64,000 bases of DNA, taken from positions 249,001 through 313,000 of the forward strand of contig JAODUO010000066.1 of assembly GCA_025642075.2 (NCBI GenBank), given 5' to 3'. Below, piece after piece: positions 34,540 through 45,610 of this stretch (position 1 is its first letter; every line of letters begins with the position of its first letter). The position numbers and the translations under genes are program-made. A model generated the notes under the pieces. It searched no databases. It saw nothing but the letters and a program-made list of their open reading frames with translations, and was not told the origin of the DNA. The DNA comes from Ridgeia piscesae (lineage: Eukaryota > Annelida > Polychaeta > Sabellida > Siboglinidae).

Positions 34540-36180
34540 TAACTATAACCATACCATAACCATAATATTTATTGACCCCAAGTAGGTATAGAATTTGTTG
34601 AAAGTACATGAATTTCGTTAGTACATTTATATAAGCATACATACACACATTATATCATGTTGACATACTAATATAAGTCTATACGGTAGGCCTACAATAC
34701 ATACAAATGTGTGCACTTATAGTAATTCTTGTTGTACCAAAATAGAAAATAAAAACCCACAATCATATAACATTTACAAACTGGGGTCGGTAACTCCTAT
34801 TAATACAATAATGTCGCTCTCATAGGAGCCACCATAATGTCATAGTATAAAATAGTATGGTCCTTAATATACAAGATGTCTAACTCAAATGTTTATTTGG
34901 AAGTGTTAGTTTTAAGTAAGAAAGTGTGATGTGGTGTGGAGATGGGCTAATGGACATTAACATATATTGTATTTATTAATTTAGTTGACATATATAACAA
35001 TTTTATAGAGTACATATATCACTGTAGTTGTTTAGCAAACATGTTTTTATATAAATTATAGTCATGCAAGTCATTATAGTGTGTGGGAGGCTGTGTCTGA
35101 GAGATTTCATTGCAAATTTATGCTTAGCTCTAAAAGTTTGTAAGTTATCTTTTGCCAGTTTAGTAAATACAAAGGTAATTGTTTATGAATATATAAAAAT
35201 AAATTCTTGTAACTTTAACATATCTTCTATTTTCAGTAGTTTAAGATTTTTGAAAAGTGGTTCTGTATGTGAATTATATGTATTTAAGGTTATTATTCGC
35301 GTAACCTTTTTTGGATGCTTGTAATTCTATTTCTTTGATATCCCCAAATCATAATACAATAATTTATATGTGATAATATTAAGGTGTTATATAATAACAC
35401 TTTTATGTCTAATGGTAATACATATTTTAATCGGGTTAATACGCAAATTGTTTTTGAACACTTATTTGATATTTTCTCCGTGTGTTTTCTCCAATTTAGA
35501 TTAGTGTCTAAAGTCAATCGCAGCGTATTCTGTTGAATATTTAGCTCTAAAATCATACTGATTATCATTTAGAAAATTCGTTTCGTTGAAATATGAATAT
35601 AATTGTATAAAAATAAGTTTTTCTAATACTTTAGAAATGGTAGGAAGAAGAAGAGAGATTGGTCTGTAGTTTTCAAATAAGGATGGATCATCTTTCTTAA
35701 ATATAGGAATAACTTTTGCAATTTTCAGTTTCTTAGGGAATACACCAGAGTATAACACTTGGTTTATTAACAGTGTTAATGATTTTAAAATGACAGGTTC
35801 AATTACTTTGAGTAGTTTTGTTGAGATACCATCAAATCCACAGCTGTTTTTTGTGGGAAGGTTGTTTATAGTTTTCCTCACAGTTTCTTCATCAATATGT
35901 TCAAAAGTAAATGTAGAAGTTACATTTTTATTTAAATAATAACTGTATTTTTGGCTACCTTTGTATTTAATCCCTTGTGTAATGGACTGTCCTATATTTG
36001 TAAAATAATTATAAAATGTATTTGCAATATCCTTTTCATCAGTTATTTTGGTATCATTGTCTGTAAAAAATAATTGTTGTTTTTTATTTGTTTGCTTTTT
36101 TGAAATAAATTCATTCATAACTTTCCAGGTATTTTTATATCGTTTTTAAATCGATTAAATCTGTTTTCAAAATACCCTTT
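34540..36180 (-). pseudogene. LINE family C, core-deleted
   Basis: The 5' part at 36118-35520 encodes a linker, then ETVRKTINNLPTKNSCGFDG, then IAKVIPIFKKDDPSLFENYR and NFLNDNQYDFRAKYSTEYAA. It then jumps straight to LRLTLDTNLNWRKHTEKI and SHINYCIMIWGYQRN at 35568-35293. The part between, which should hold the FxDD catalytic box, is deleted. The 3' end near 34550 reads, on the minus strand, TTGGGGTCAATAAATATTAT followed by TATGGT repeats, a normal LINE tail. Confidence 0.85.
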
Positions 36181-36189
36181 TTGGGCTGC

Positions 36190-36714
36190 ACGATTTTTTT
36201 TACCTATCCCATAGTCTTAGTGGACCGTTGGGGCGCCAAAGATGACCTGGCAACAAGCTCCGTCCATTTCTCTCGCCTCTCAGTCTTCCTCATGGCGGCG
36301 CCCGTCCATTCCGGGATGTTGTCCTCCCAAGTCCCATCTCTTTTTCTGTCTGCCTCGTCTTCGCCCTCCTTGCACTGTGCCCTGCAGGATTGTCTTGGCA
36401 AGCACTGGAGATTTTGTTATGTGCCCGTACCATTTCAGTTTGCGTCGTTTTACTGTAGTCAAGAGGTCTTCGTGGGGCCCAATGGCTTGCCAAGTTCTGT
36501 TTCGCACCTCTTCGTTTGAGATGTGGTCTCTGTAGGTGATGCCGATGAGCTTTCTGAGGCATCTCATCTCCATGGCCTGTATCCTTCTCTCTGTGTCTGC
36601 TGTTGGTGTCCATTTTAAGACTCACAGGCGTACAGGAATATGGACATGACTAGGGAGCGCATCAGTCTGATCTTTGAGCTGAGCGCTATATTCCTGTCAT
36701 TCCAGATGGTCTTG
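36190..36714 (-). pseudogene. LINE family A fragment 2
   Basis: This is close to 32160-32670 base by base on the same strand, with small indels, and encodes the same MEMRCLRKLIGITYRDHISN, KRRKLKWYGHIT and RREKWTELVARSSLAPQRS. It is 5'-truncated near 36714 and its 3' end abuts LINE C. This is an independent insertion of family A, not a duplication of the neighbourhood. Confidence 0.88.
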
Positions 36715-36719
36715 CACGA

Positions 36720-37250
36720 ATAGTATGTTTTAATATTGTATTATATGTTTTTAGGTTTATGTTAATAGTTAGAAGAATTTGGATGTGTCAATTTTAGTTG
36801 TTTATACAATTTGTCTCGATATGGTATTGATCTTAGTATTCCTTGTTTCAGCAGCTTAGTTGGCATATGCTTGTCGTTTGCCCTCACAATATCATTAAAT
36901 ATTATGTCTAGATGATTAGCTTTAACATGAGAGTCATAGTTAATAAAGCATAAAACAACATGTGGTATATCAATGCCATGTAAAAGAGAACCAGTTTTGG
37001 AGTAATAGTTGAGAAGGTCTTGGGAGGAGGCACAATCACACATGGGACTGGACTTACAAGTTTGGTTCTTTGTGGGCGCTTCAGAGGTGGGTAGTAATTT
37101 GAGTCAAAGTATTTGACAGAAATGCTAAAGGATACAGGAAAATTATCCGAAGATACACAATCATAATTAATTACCATATCAGAGACAGATGAGTGGCTGG
37201 AGTGGGTGCAGAGCACATGATCCAGCCAGCTCCTAGAACCATAATTTTAC
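36720..37250 (-). pseudogene. LINE family B, end of endonuclease and linker
   Basis: The minus strand reads SRSWLDHVLCTHSSHSSVSD followed by SDNFPVSFSI, the final SDH-type block of an APE endonuclease, then CDCASSQDLLNYYSKTGSLL and HMPTKLLKQGILRSIPYRDK. The latter is the usual linker before reverse transcriptase. It is 5'-truncated at about 37250. Confidence 0.8.
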
Positions 37251-37979
37251 AAGATAATACTTATTATTAAAAGTATTCTCCATTAAATTCATATTCACAC
37301 AAAATTAAAAAGAAATACAAATTTGCAATTGTTCATGAAGCAGGAATTATAGTAGCATTAGCCTCGATTACCCAGGTTCCGTGAAGGGCAGCACGTTTTA
37401 GCCTCTCGCACGGATAGCATTAAAAAAACGGCCAAGAAAGTCAGTAATGAGACCGTCGCAGACTTACGCAGCCAAGCGAGTGTCGGTTAAGCGAGACTGC
37501 AGTTTTACTTACTTAGGCGACCGTTGCTCGGCTGCGTAATTCCGTCGGGAAGACAGCTTACTCGTTTTGCCGGTTTTTGAATGTTACCCGTATGAGGGAC
37601 TAAACAGTGCTGCCACCCACCTCACGGTTTTTATTTCATAGTATTAGGAATCTCCCGTGTATAGACAAGGATAGACGAGTGATAGTGAGGATATATCGCC
37701 ATTTCATTTACAAGGCTATGACTGTATATCACAGTGTAAAACATGTACCAGCAAAGGAGGGCTGATAATATATGAAGATGACCAGTATAAATCAAAAGTA
37801 ACATTTAACCTCAATACCTATGAACACTGGGAAGAGTTGATAGTTAAAGTACAGGGTAATACATTATTTAAGACGTTTACTATTGGAAATATATATATAT
37901 CGATCTCCGAGAACGCGAAAGGAAGGCTAAAACGTATTTATAGATGAATTTACATCACAGCGGGCAGCTCTTAACTCAC
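37251..37979. other. no gene; short inverted repeats
   Basis: No coding frame is supported. CTTACGCAGCCAAGCGAG (about 37463-37480) and CTCGGCTGCGTAA (about 37528-37540) are inverted relative to each other, suggesting a small palindromic element at roughly 37370-37620. Confidence 0.5.
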
Positions 37980-37989
37980 GGTTTGAAGC

Positions 37990-38150
37990 GTGTAAAACGG
38001 GCCGGTGTCATATAGAATATTGACCCGGGGGTAAAGTGACCCGCGGGTCACTATTCTATATAGAATAATGACCCCCGGGTCACTTTTCCATAGATTTTCA
38101 GTTATAGAAAAATGACCCGCCCTATAGAAAAATGACCCACCCCCATATTT
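37990..38150. repeat. GGGTCA/TGACCC palindromic cluster
   Basis: ATAGAATATTGACCC, TGACCCGCGGGTCA, ATAGAATAATGACCC and CCCGGGTCACTTTTCC follow each other, then two more TATAGAAAAATGACCC copies. TGACCCGCGGGTCA is a perfect 14-bp palindrome (38037-38050). Confidence 0.9.
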
Positions 38151-38435
38151 CATGGATATATATTTGAAATAATGATTTTGATTATAATGTTAAATTACAG
38201 CACATAACCAACTATTTCACTTCAAAAGATAATATCTAATGTTAAATTTAGGTCACCAAAAATGAATTTGTTTTTTCTGTTAGCAAATGTCATTGATATT
38301 AAAAAAGCCATCCAATTATTTTATTCTTTGGCAAGGGAGTCGGTGTATCCTATTATTTGGTGAACTTGGTAGTAAATCTCAACTGGTTTAGCAATTGCAG
38401 TTGACTAGATGAGCTAAACGGTTCACCAGGTTCAC

Positions 38436-38990
38436 GGGTCAATATACTATACTACAGAAATATGACCTCCCCCACTGTAAAATATTTATTCGATAATTAT
38501 CAAATGGATATTTACTGTAATGCTGGTACGAATCATAAACCATCACATAACCTTATAAATTGCCAACTATTTTTATAACATTGACTATTATGAGCCACGG
38601 CCCGGGTCAATATACTATACCATAGAAATATGACCCCCCCACTGTAAAATATATATTCGGTAATTATCAAATGGATATTTATTGTAATGCTTGTACGAAT
38701 CATAACCCATCACATAAGCCTATAAATTGGCAAATATGTTTATAACATTGACTATTATGAGCCACGGGTCAATATACTATACCATAGAAATATGACCCCC
38801 CTTACTGTAAAGTATTTATTCGGTAATTATCAAATGGATATTTACTGTAATGCCTGTACGAATCATACACCATCACATAACCTTATAAATTGCCAACTAT
38901 TTTTATAACATTGACTATTATGAGCCACGGGTCAATATACTATGCCATAGAAATATGACCCCCCCACCTTGTTTCATTTATCTAAGGCAG
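38436..38990 (+). repeat. tandem array, 162-168 bp unit
   Basis: Units begin GGGTCAATATACTATACCAT at 38436, 38604, 38766 and 38929, so the spacing is 168, 162 and 163 bp. The fourth is cut short after ATATGACCCCCCCACC. Each unit has one GGGTCA and one TGACC(C/T)CC about 20 bp apart, facing each other around CATAG. Arrays of about 160-bp units occur inside some nonautonomous invertebrate elements (pearl/Helentron type), a possible source. Confidence 0.92.
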
Positions 38991-40234
38991 TTAGCAGAAT
39001 GTTTCCCATGGAATTGGACACAAAATAAAATACTGGCACTTCAAGTTCTACGTACCGCTGCAGCGCGTGCCGTTTACTGGTAATCTTATACTTAACTGGC
39101 CTAAATTATTATGGCCTCTTAAAACCGTTTTTTCCTCCACCTTATATCGATATGTATGTGATTCTACATCACTTCCGGTACAAAGAAGTCATATTTGATT
39201 TTTTTATTTGTGTTTTAGAACAATGCACTTGTGTGTTGAACATTCATGTAGTTTGGAATGATTCATCACCACCCAATTCCCTTTCTTCCATCTCTCTACC
39301 AAACCAAATTACAGAATAATGGGACTTGGCAGATTACTCAGCCCAAAAAACTATTAAAAAAACATATATTGCCAATGGTTAACCTAGTTGTTGGCTTTAT
39401 CATCTTATCTGTTTTTTCTTTTTGCAACATAACCACGTCTGATTTATGTTCTGGATACCAGTAAGCAAATATCGGCCATGGTGTACATTGACTTTTCTAA
39501 AATGCGTTAAAAATGGGAAATTATGTCAGAATGCAAGTTTAAATTGCTCTAAAACACAATTATAAATTAATATGACTTCTTTGTACTTGAAATGATGTCC
39601 CAGCCAGCACAACTACAGCGGGCCGAGGTCGGCTCTATAGTGCGGCAAAATTATCGGGCCTCCTTTGGCAACCGCCTGCGGGCCGCAGGATTTTTGTCCA
39701 CCGGCTCGAGTTCGGGCCGAGGGCGGCTCATGCTCGGCTGCCAATGGTGTGCCGATGGTTAGCCGCATATATGCCGACTGTGCCAATGGTGAGCTGCTCT
39801 TAGGCCGACAGTGCTTTATTTAGCCAAATGTCAATTGTTATGTGTATATGTGTATTATCTATATACAGTGCAATCCAGATAACTAAAACTTGGTCCCAAA
39901 AGTAATAATACATTTGGAATTCTCACATTCTCACTACTGTAATGGGTCTGTGGAGATTTGCAGTGTAAATAAACATGTTTGTATGCAGAAGAACAGTGAA
40001 AGTCGAATAAGCACATTTCAACAGGTTAAATAAATAAAATTGTATTTACTAATCAATAAAAAAGTAAGTACATAAATAAGGATATAAATTAATATATAAT
40101 GTACAGGCAAACATTCGAACATCTTGACTTTTATATAGGAAGCATTCAAAACTACAGAAAAATTCAATATGAATGATAATTAACAGATACTATTTTATAC
40201 ACATACCACCACAAATATCAAACAAATATCAATT
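38991..40234. other. no gene; GC-rich repetitive patch inside AT-rich DNA
   Basis: No supported coding region. At 39605-39825 a GC-rich patch repeats CGGGCCGAG, GCCAATGGTG and GCCGATGGTT motifs, unlike its AT-rich surroundings, and is probably part of a transposable element. The rest is AT-rich without recognisable features. Confidence 0.5.
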
Positions 40235-40912
40235 AGGTACCACAATAACTAATCCGACAGAGGGCGCTCTACGGTCTTTGTGCCGTCTTTTACGAATTCT
40301 TGACGTGTGTAAAATGCGGCACCGTTTTGCGAAATTATTTGCGGAACGCTTGTTTATATCATCGTATAATCAATCAGCTGTTGAACTCGCACGACTCCGA
40401 AACCTCTCACATAGCTAAATATGGATACAGTCTGACATGTGAAGGTATAATATGTACATTAATGTACATTTACAGTCGATGGAACGTCCACTGTCCTGGT
40501 GGCCCGACGACAGGTGTGCTGGCGCGATGCCGGAAAGGATGTTTAAAATCATCTACAGCTCACCGTATGCATCACACGAGACTGCTACGTCTTCACACAT
40601 AGTTAAATGTTGATATCTTATAACATATCCGTCAATATTAAAGCATAATGTCTACATTAATGTACATTTACAGTCGTGAAACGTCGCGGGACGTTCGATC
40701 GAATTCAGTACCAAGATGGCGTTGTTTAAGCTGTTCTGTCTATTGACCACACATACGGCATGCCCACCCATACAAACTATCGCTGGCTATGCGCCTGCAC
40801 GGTCAATAGCTTACCCTTCGTATGTACGAAAAGAATGATTTAAACAAGCGTTCCGAAAAACATGCAAACAAATCCACGTTAGTCGCTAGAGGCGCTGATA
40901 CTGGTTATAAAA
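40235..40912 (+). repeat. ~690-bp direct repeat, copy 1
   Basis: From AGGTACCACAATAACTAATC to GCTAGAGGCGCTGATAC the segment recurs at 41836-42533 at about 90 percent identity by eye. Landmarks include GACAGAGGGCGC, GTGTAAAATGCGGCACCG, GGCCCGACGACAGGTGTGCT and CCAAGATGGCGTTGTTTA. No coding frame is conserved between the copies. Confidence 0.93.
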
Positions 40913-40919
40913 ATAATAT

Positions 40920-41065
40920 GTTGGTAATATATAGAATATTCAAACCGAAAATTACAAGTTGCCGGTTTCGGTGATGTATGCACAGACTGGTGCTGTGTGG
41001 CTGGTGGACTTCCCATGGCATCTGCAAGCGTTACAATTTATTGTAACAGTATCAAAATACTTTTA
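40920..41065 (+). repeat. ~150-bp inner repeat, copy 1
   Basis: The run GAATATTCAAACC...GGTGATGTATG...ACTGGTGCTGTG...CATCTGCAAGC...TTTATTGTAACAGTATCAAA is repeated at 41288-41450. The two lie between the ~690-bp copies. Confidence 0.88.
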
Positions 41066-41287
41066 AACTACAATAAATACAATTAATTTGTTAGACCTTT
41101 AATAAAAAACATTATCACTTTTAAATGATACGTACTTGGTTCAAGAAAATTCCATTATAACTTATATAGTTTTACTTAAGTTAGTCAGGACTACCAGTAT
41201 ACTGGCTAGCAAAAGCAGCTGTCAGTAATATTTCCTAAACAATTATACATCATTAAATGCTATTAAAATGCTCACACAAAATAACAC

Positions 41288-41450
41288 GTTGGTATAGAAT
41301 ATTCAAACCCAAAATTACTTACAAGTTGCTGGATTCGGTGATGTATGAACAAACTGGTGCTGTGGGTGTGGGGCTGGTGGACTTCCTGCATCTGCAAGCA
41401 TTACACTTTATTGTAACAGTATCAAACTATTTTTTACGCAAAATGTATTT
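41288..41450 (+). repeat. ~150-bp inner repeat, copy 2
   Basis: Second copy of 40920-41065, with small insertions (ACTTACAAG, GGGTGTGGGG). Confidence 0.88.
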
Positions 41451-41538
41451 ATTTTTATTTAAATAGCATTTAAAATTTCAAACGAACCCATATAAGAACC
41501 CGTATTGGATCAAGAGACTTCCATCCTAACTTGTTTTC

Positions 41539-41770
41539 TTAAGTTAATCCTCGTAATACATTTGCCAAGTATACATACCGTTCCTGTACAACTCTCGTAT
41601 AGGATACGCCTTCCAGTCTACGCCGGGCGGAATTTTGTCTTTTGCCGCAGATGTAATCTTTGTTGTGTTTTTTAAAGGGTGGCCACACTGCACACATGTT
41701 ACCCTCCAGCCATGTGGATGGAATTACCGCTGTCTCCTTATTATCGTAAAGTAAATTCCACAAGGTACAT
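41539..41770 (-). pseudogene. broken exon resembling the N-terminal domain of DUF4806-type proteins
   Basis: The minus strand reads MYLVEFT, then after a one-base frame change DNKETAVIPSTWLEGNMCAV and WPPFKKHNKDYICGK, and ends VSYTRVVQER before a possible donor GTATGT. The pattern hydrophobic-VEFT / DN-ETAVIPSTWL / C-WPPFK is one I associate with the N-terminal region of many invertebrate DUF4806-containing proteins. That link is from memory. The frame break near the start and lack of further exons suggest a dead copy. A transposon-carried gene is the alternative. Confidence 0.5.
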
Positions 41771-41835
41771 ATGTTCAGAAAATCTTACGTTTCTGTGTAA
41801 TTTAAGTTAAAAACAGAACATGAACATGTTAATGA

Positions 41836-42533
41836 GGTACCACAATAACTAATCCGACAGAGGGCGCCCTGATGCAGCTATGGTCTTTGTGTCGTCTTTT
41901 CGTATTCTTGACGTGTATAAAATGCGGCACCGTTTTGCGGAACATTTTGCGAAACCCTTGTTTAAATCATCCTACAATCGGCTGTTGAACTCGAATGACT
42001 CCGAAGCCTCACACATTGCTAAATATGGATATAGTCTAACATGTCCGTCAATGTGATGATATACTATGTACATTAATGTACATTTACAGCCGATGGAACG
42101 TCGACTGGTGGCCCGACGACAGGTGTGCTGGCTCGATGCCGGAAAGGATGTTTAAAATCATCTACAGCTCGCCGTATGCATCACACGAGACTGCTACGTC
42201 TTCACACAGAGTTAAATATTGATATCTTATAACATGTCCGTCAATATTAAAGCATAATGTCTACATTAGTGTACCTTTACAGTCGATGAAATGTCGCGGG
42301 ACGTTCGATCGAATTCAGTGCCAAGATGGCGTTGTTTAGGCTGTTCTGTTTATTGACCACACATACGGCATGCTGTTCTGTCTATTGACCACACATACGG
42401 CATGCCTAGTTGCCCACATACAAGCTATCACTGGCTATGCGCCTGCACGGTCAATGGCTAATTGAGGATGATTTAAACAGGCGTTCAGCAAAACATACAA
42501 ACAAATCCACGTTAGTTGCTAGAGGCGCTGATA
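41836..42533 (+). repeat. ~690-bp direct repeat, copy 2
   Basis: Second copy of 40235-40912. It contains an extra local repeat of the CTGTTCTGT...CACACATACGGCATGC block (42340-42405). It ends inside the left arm of the palindrome at 42501-42587. Confidence 0.93.
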
Positions 42534-42587
42534 CACAACTAGGGCATAGTTGCGTATTGGCGCCTCTAGCGACTAACGTGGATTTGT
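42501..42587. repeat. 87-bp near-perfect palindrome
   Basis: Arms 42501-42540 and 42548-42587 pair with four mismatches over 40 bp around the 7-nt loop AGGGCAT. The arm sequence (ACAAATCCACGTTAG...AGAGGCGC) is also the right end of both ~690-bp repeats, so this end is present a third time, inverted. Confidence 0.95.
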
Positions 42588-42869
42588 GGAACCCCATTTG
42601 GCATGTCATCACAAGAAGTCCTTACTTTTGATGTAGAAGAGGAACAATTACAAACTTGTAATTGTGGGGCAACATAACATATTTGCATGTCACTTCTGCC
42701 ACAGTTGCAACCTCATAGTACCCAGCAAGTCTGTCCACTAGATGGATATCTAACTCTGAAGAACAGATGCTGACTTCAACTCTTGTGATGAGCTAATGTT
42801 ATTAAATTAATATGTAAACCGACGTTAAATAAAGCTTATTGTATCTAGTATCTTGTAAGAGCCAAGGGA
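42588..42869. other. no gene
   Basis: AT-rich sequence between the palindrome and the transposase end. Nothing recognised. Confidence 0.5.
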
Positions 42870-44754
42870 TTAAAGTAAAGAAGTAAAGTAGGCCGTAACC
42901 CTTGAAAACCGCTCATAGACAATCAAAGTACTGTTTTCTGAGGACAAAATGTTTCTAACAAGAGCATATGCATCTCTGACTTTTACACAGTTGTTGCCAC
43001 ATTCTGACGAGAACATCAGATTATTAAAAAAGACTTGCTGAAACTGTGAATACTGTGCAAACTGACATAGGACTGGACCCAAATTATGAGATTTCGGAGG
43101 ATTGTTGCTCTGTTGTTTTCCGATATTTGTTGATTTTGGTTTCTTTTTTCTCTGACAATCTGCGAATAACTTGTTGCAGAGGAACATTTGGTTTGCGGAC
43201 CAGTTTTTTCAATTCTCCCAAGATGTTCTCAAAAGGGAACGCAGAGTAGCTGTCCAATGGGCCAAAGTTTTGAACGTCAGCAGCCAAATGAATGAGACCG
43301 TGAACATTGTAAACCAACACGTCCCTCCCATACAACTGTCCAGCTTGACTAATAAACAAATGAAGAAGCTCATGTGCATACTGACAATGACTCACATAGT
43401 AGGCAGGACAAACAAGGCAGTATATCCCAACAAAGCGTAACAAAAAGTGTTTGTAGAACTGCTCACACAAGACTCCTTTCAGAACAATGGGTCCACTGTA
43501 CAACAGAAACTGTCTAAACTATATGGCCTTCCACCTGTCCATTACGTCTAGCGACCTGCATTTCCTTGCAAATTCAACAGGGATGTACTTATTTACGCTA
43601 ATTAAACCTTGGGATATCCGACGTACTGCCTGTGCACTTATTCTGATGTTCCTGTGAATGGGACTCTTTGACCAAGCCAGAGTGTCGGTTGAAGTCAGCA
43701 TCTGTTCTGACAGGAACATCAACATCTTGAAATGTCATTTAACAATCCAGACACCTTTTTTGTGAACACTTATCACATCCATGATAACCTGCATGAACTT
43801 TCATTTGTTTAACAAATGCCCTCGCTGGTGTATCACAAATGAAGCATGAAATGCATAGTTGCACAGGGTTTGTAAAACCATCCACAGAAAGTTGATTTGT
43901 TTCCACTAACTGCATCTCTGTTACAAAATCATGCAGGTACTCCTCGATATTGTCAGTTTTTTATACCACAGTAAATCCAAATGATAAAAGAATTAGTTGG
44001 AAAAGGGTCAACAATTATGCAACAATCGGCCAGAATTGTGTTTGTGAACTTTTGAACAAGGGAAGCCCACCAATGTTTGATTGCATGGCGTTTGACTGGG
44101 TATCTACATACCCTGAAATTTCAACTGTGGAAATGGCCTTTTTCACAGATGCAGCAATCCCAAAATGATGGCATATGATCCTCCAGAAATGCTCTGTACC
44201 TGATATTGTCCAAGTTCCAAGCAGTGTTCTAGGATCTTTTGGAAGATGTGGATGTAATGCCCTTAAAAGGGCCAGTAGCATGGCCAAAGCTACATGGGGA
44301 ATATTGAAATCGGAAGTCCATGCTCCAAGCCCACGAGACAAATATACATCTTTGTCATCAATATCTGAATCAAAGTTATCATCCCTAGCATCGTCACTTT
44401 CACTAACACATGGGCTACACAAGTCATCATCAAACATATCCTGTTCAGCGATGATTTCATCTTCAGCACTGCCTAGACCCACACTGGAGGTGTGTTTACG
44501 AGACTCATTATTCCCATGAAGACAGTCAGATCGAGGTACAAGACCTGCAAACTGGGTTTCAGTAGAGCTAAATAATGTACAATCACGGTGTGGGTCGGAT
44601 TCTGATATGTCTTGTTCAAGTGGAATTTGAATTGTGGCCAGAGTTGAGAATGAAGAATAATTTTCATTATTTGAACTTAACTGCCTGCAAAAATCACATG
44701 TTCATCTATTCTGGCCTCTACCCGCCTTCTCTTCGTCCTGTCAGACAGAGACAT
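42870..44754 (-). pseudogene. decayed EnSpm/CACTA-type transposase (Transposase_21 / tnp2-like)
   Basis: An ATG at 44754 opens MSLSDRTKRRRVEARIDEHV. After a frame change an open stretch to 44015 has an acidic linker (DSDIDDKDVYLSRGLGAW), NIPHVALAMLLALLR and GLPLFKSSQTQFWPI. Next, in another frame, come IEEYLHDFVTEM and FICDTPARAFVKQMKVHAGY with CDKCSQKRC. Then follow SVNKYIPVEFARKCRSLD, GPIVLKGVLCEQFYKHFLL, YNVHGLIHLAADVQNFGPLD and YSAFPFENILGELKKLVRK. This block order is that of animal CACTA transposases, which cut and paste DNA ending in CACTA/CACTG. At least three frameshifts or stops make it inactive. The terminal repeats were not located. Confidence 0.85.
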
Positions 44755-45273
44755 TTCTGATTTTAAAGTCGTGTAGACTAGGCTAACCATACACACTGCA
44801 GTGGTCCCAGGGCAACGGCAGTGTCAGTCACTCGATCCGTGACAGTGACAAGTAAGGAATGTGGATTATATGCTAGCCGAATTGTGGCAGTATAAATTAA
44901 TAATAATAAGAATGGGTTCTTATACGTCCCATATACAACTAAAATGAATATATTTTATATGTACGAAATATTGATTTTAAAGATACCTTGTTTTGGTGGA
45001 AAGTTCCGCGCGTGTATCTGCAAAATTGCCACCTGTGTTCAAGTATGACTGATGTAGATTCGCAGTAAAATATTTAATAATTTAAACTTTTATTTGGTTA
45101 AAGTTCTTTTTACTTTTAGAGTTTTATATACTTCAGTTACCAAGTTTACTGTAGATATACAATTATTTTATGAAGGTTTGTTTGTAAGTGTAACAACATG
45201 AATTGTATGATTTTTTTTTAATTTCTGTATCCCGCCCGGTGCGATACTGTGCGCGGGAAGATCTATTTATGCG

Positions 45274-45540
45274 TCACTGCAGGCGGGAAACTTCCCACTG
45301 AGTTATGCTAGCATCCTCGGACCGAGAGAGGCCCGAGGAGTTATTAAATGGTCCTAAATCATGTCCTGCAAACGCACCATCACACAAGTATTGGGCCTGG
45401 TTCCTGGAGTCGGCAGCCGCTTGTACGAGTCTTGCCGATGGTTGCCACATGTGGGCCCGATAATAATGGCTGGCTGGGGTAGAATGACATTCCGAACGCA
45501 TACACATAAAAAAGGTGGCAAAAACGTGTCGAAAAGGCAA
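45274..45540 (-). other. open frame of unknown nature, CpG-rich
   Basis: An 88-codon minus frame ends YLCDGAFAGHDLGPFNNSSG and SEDASITQWEVSRLQ. The region is CpG-rich compared with its flanks. No family is recognised. A plus-strand frame overlaps it, so coding cannot be asserted. It may belong with the exon-like segment at 45611-45752. Confidence 0.25.
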
Positions 45541-45610
45541 TAATAATTTAGGCCAGGTAACAGGAAGATTACCCGATATTACAGTATGCTAATTATGAAA
45601 CGTTTCTTAC

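Noticed and set aside
38436..38990. CRISPR-like array
   Set aside because: Units are contiguous 162-168 bp tandem repeats with no short repeat-spacer alternation, and the DNA is eukaryotic.
40235..42533. LTR retrotransposon with ~690-bp LTRs
   Set aside because: The copies lack TG...CA ends, a primer binding site, a polypurine tract and any gag-pol remnant. Only the direct repeats are supported.
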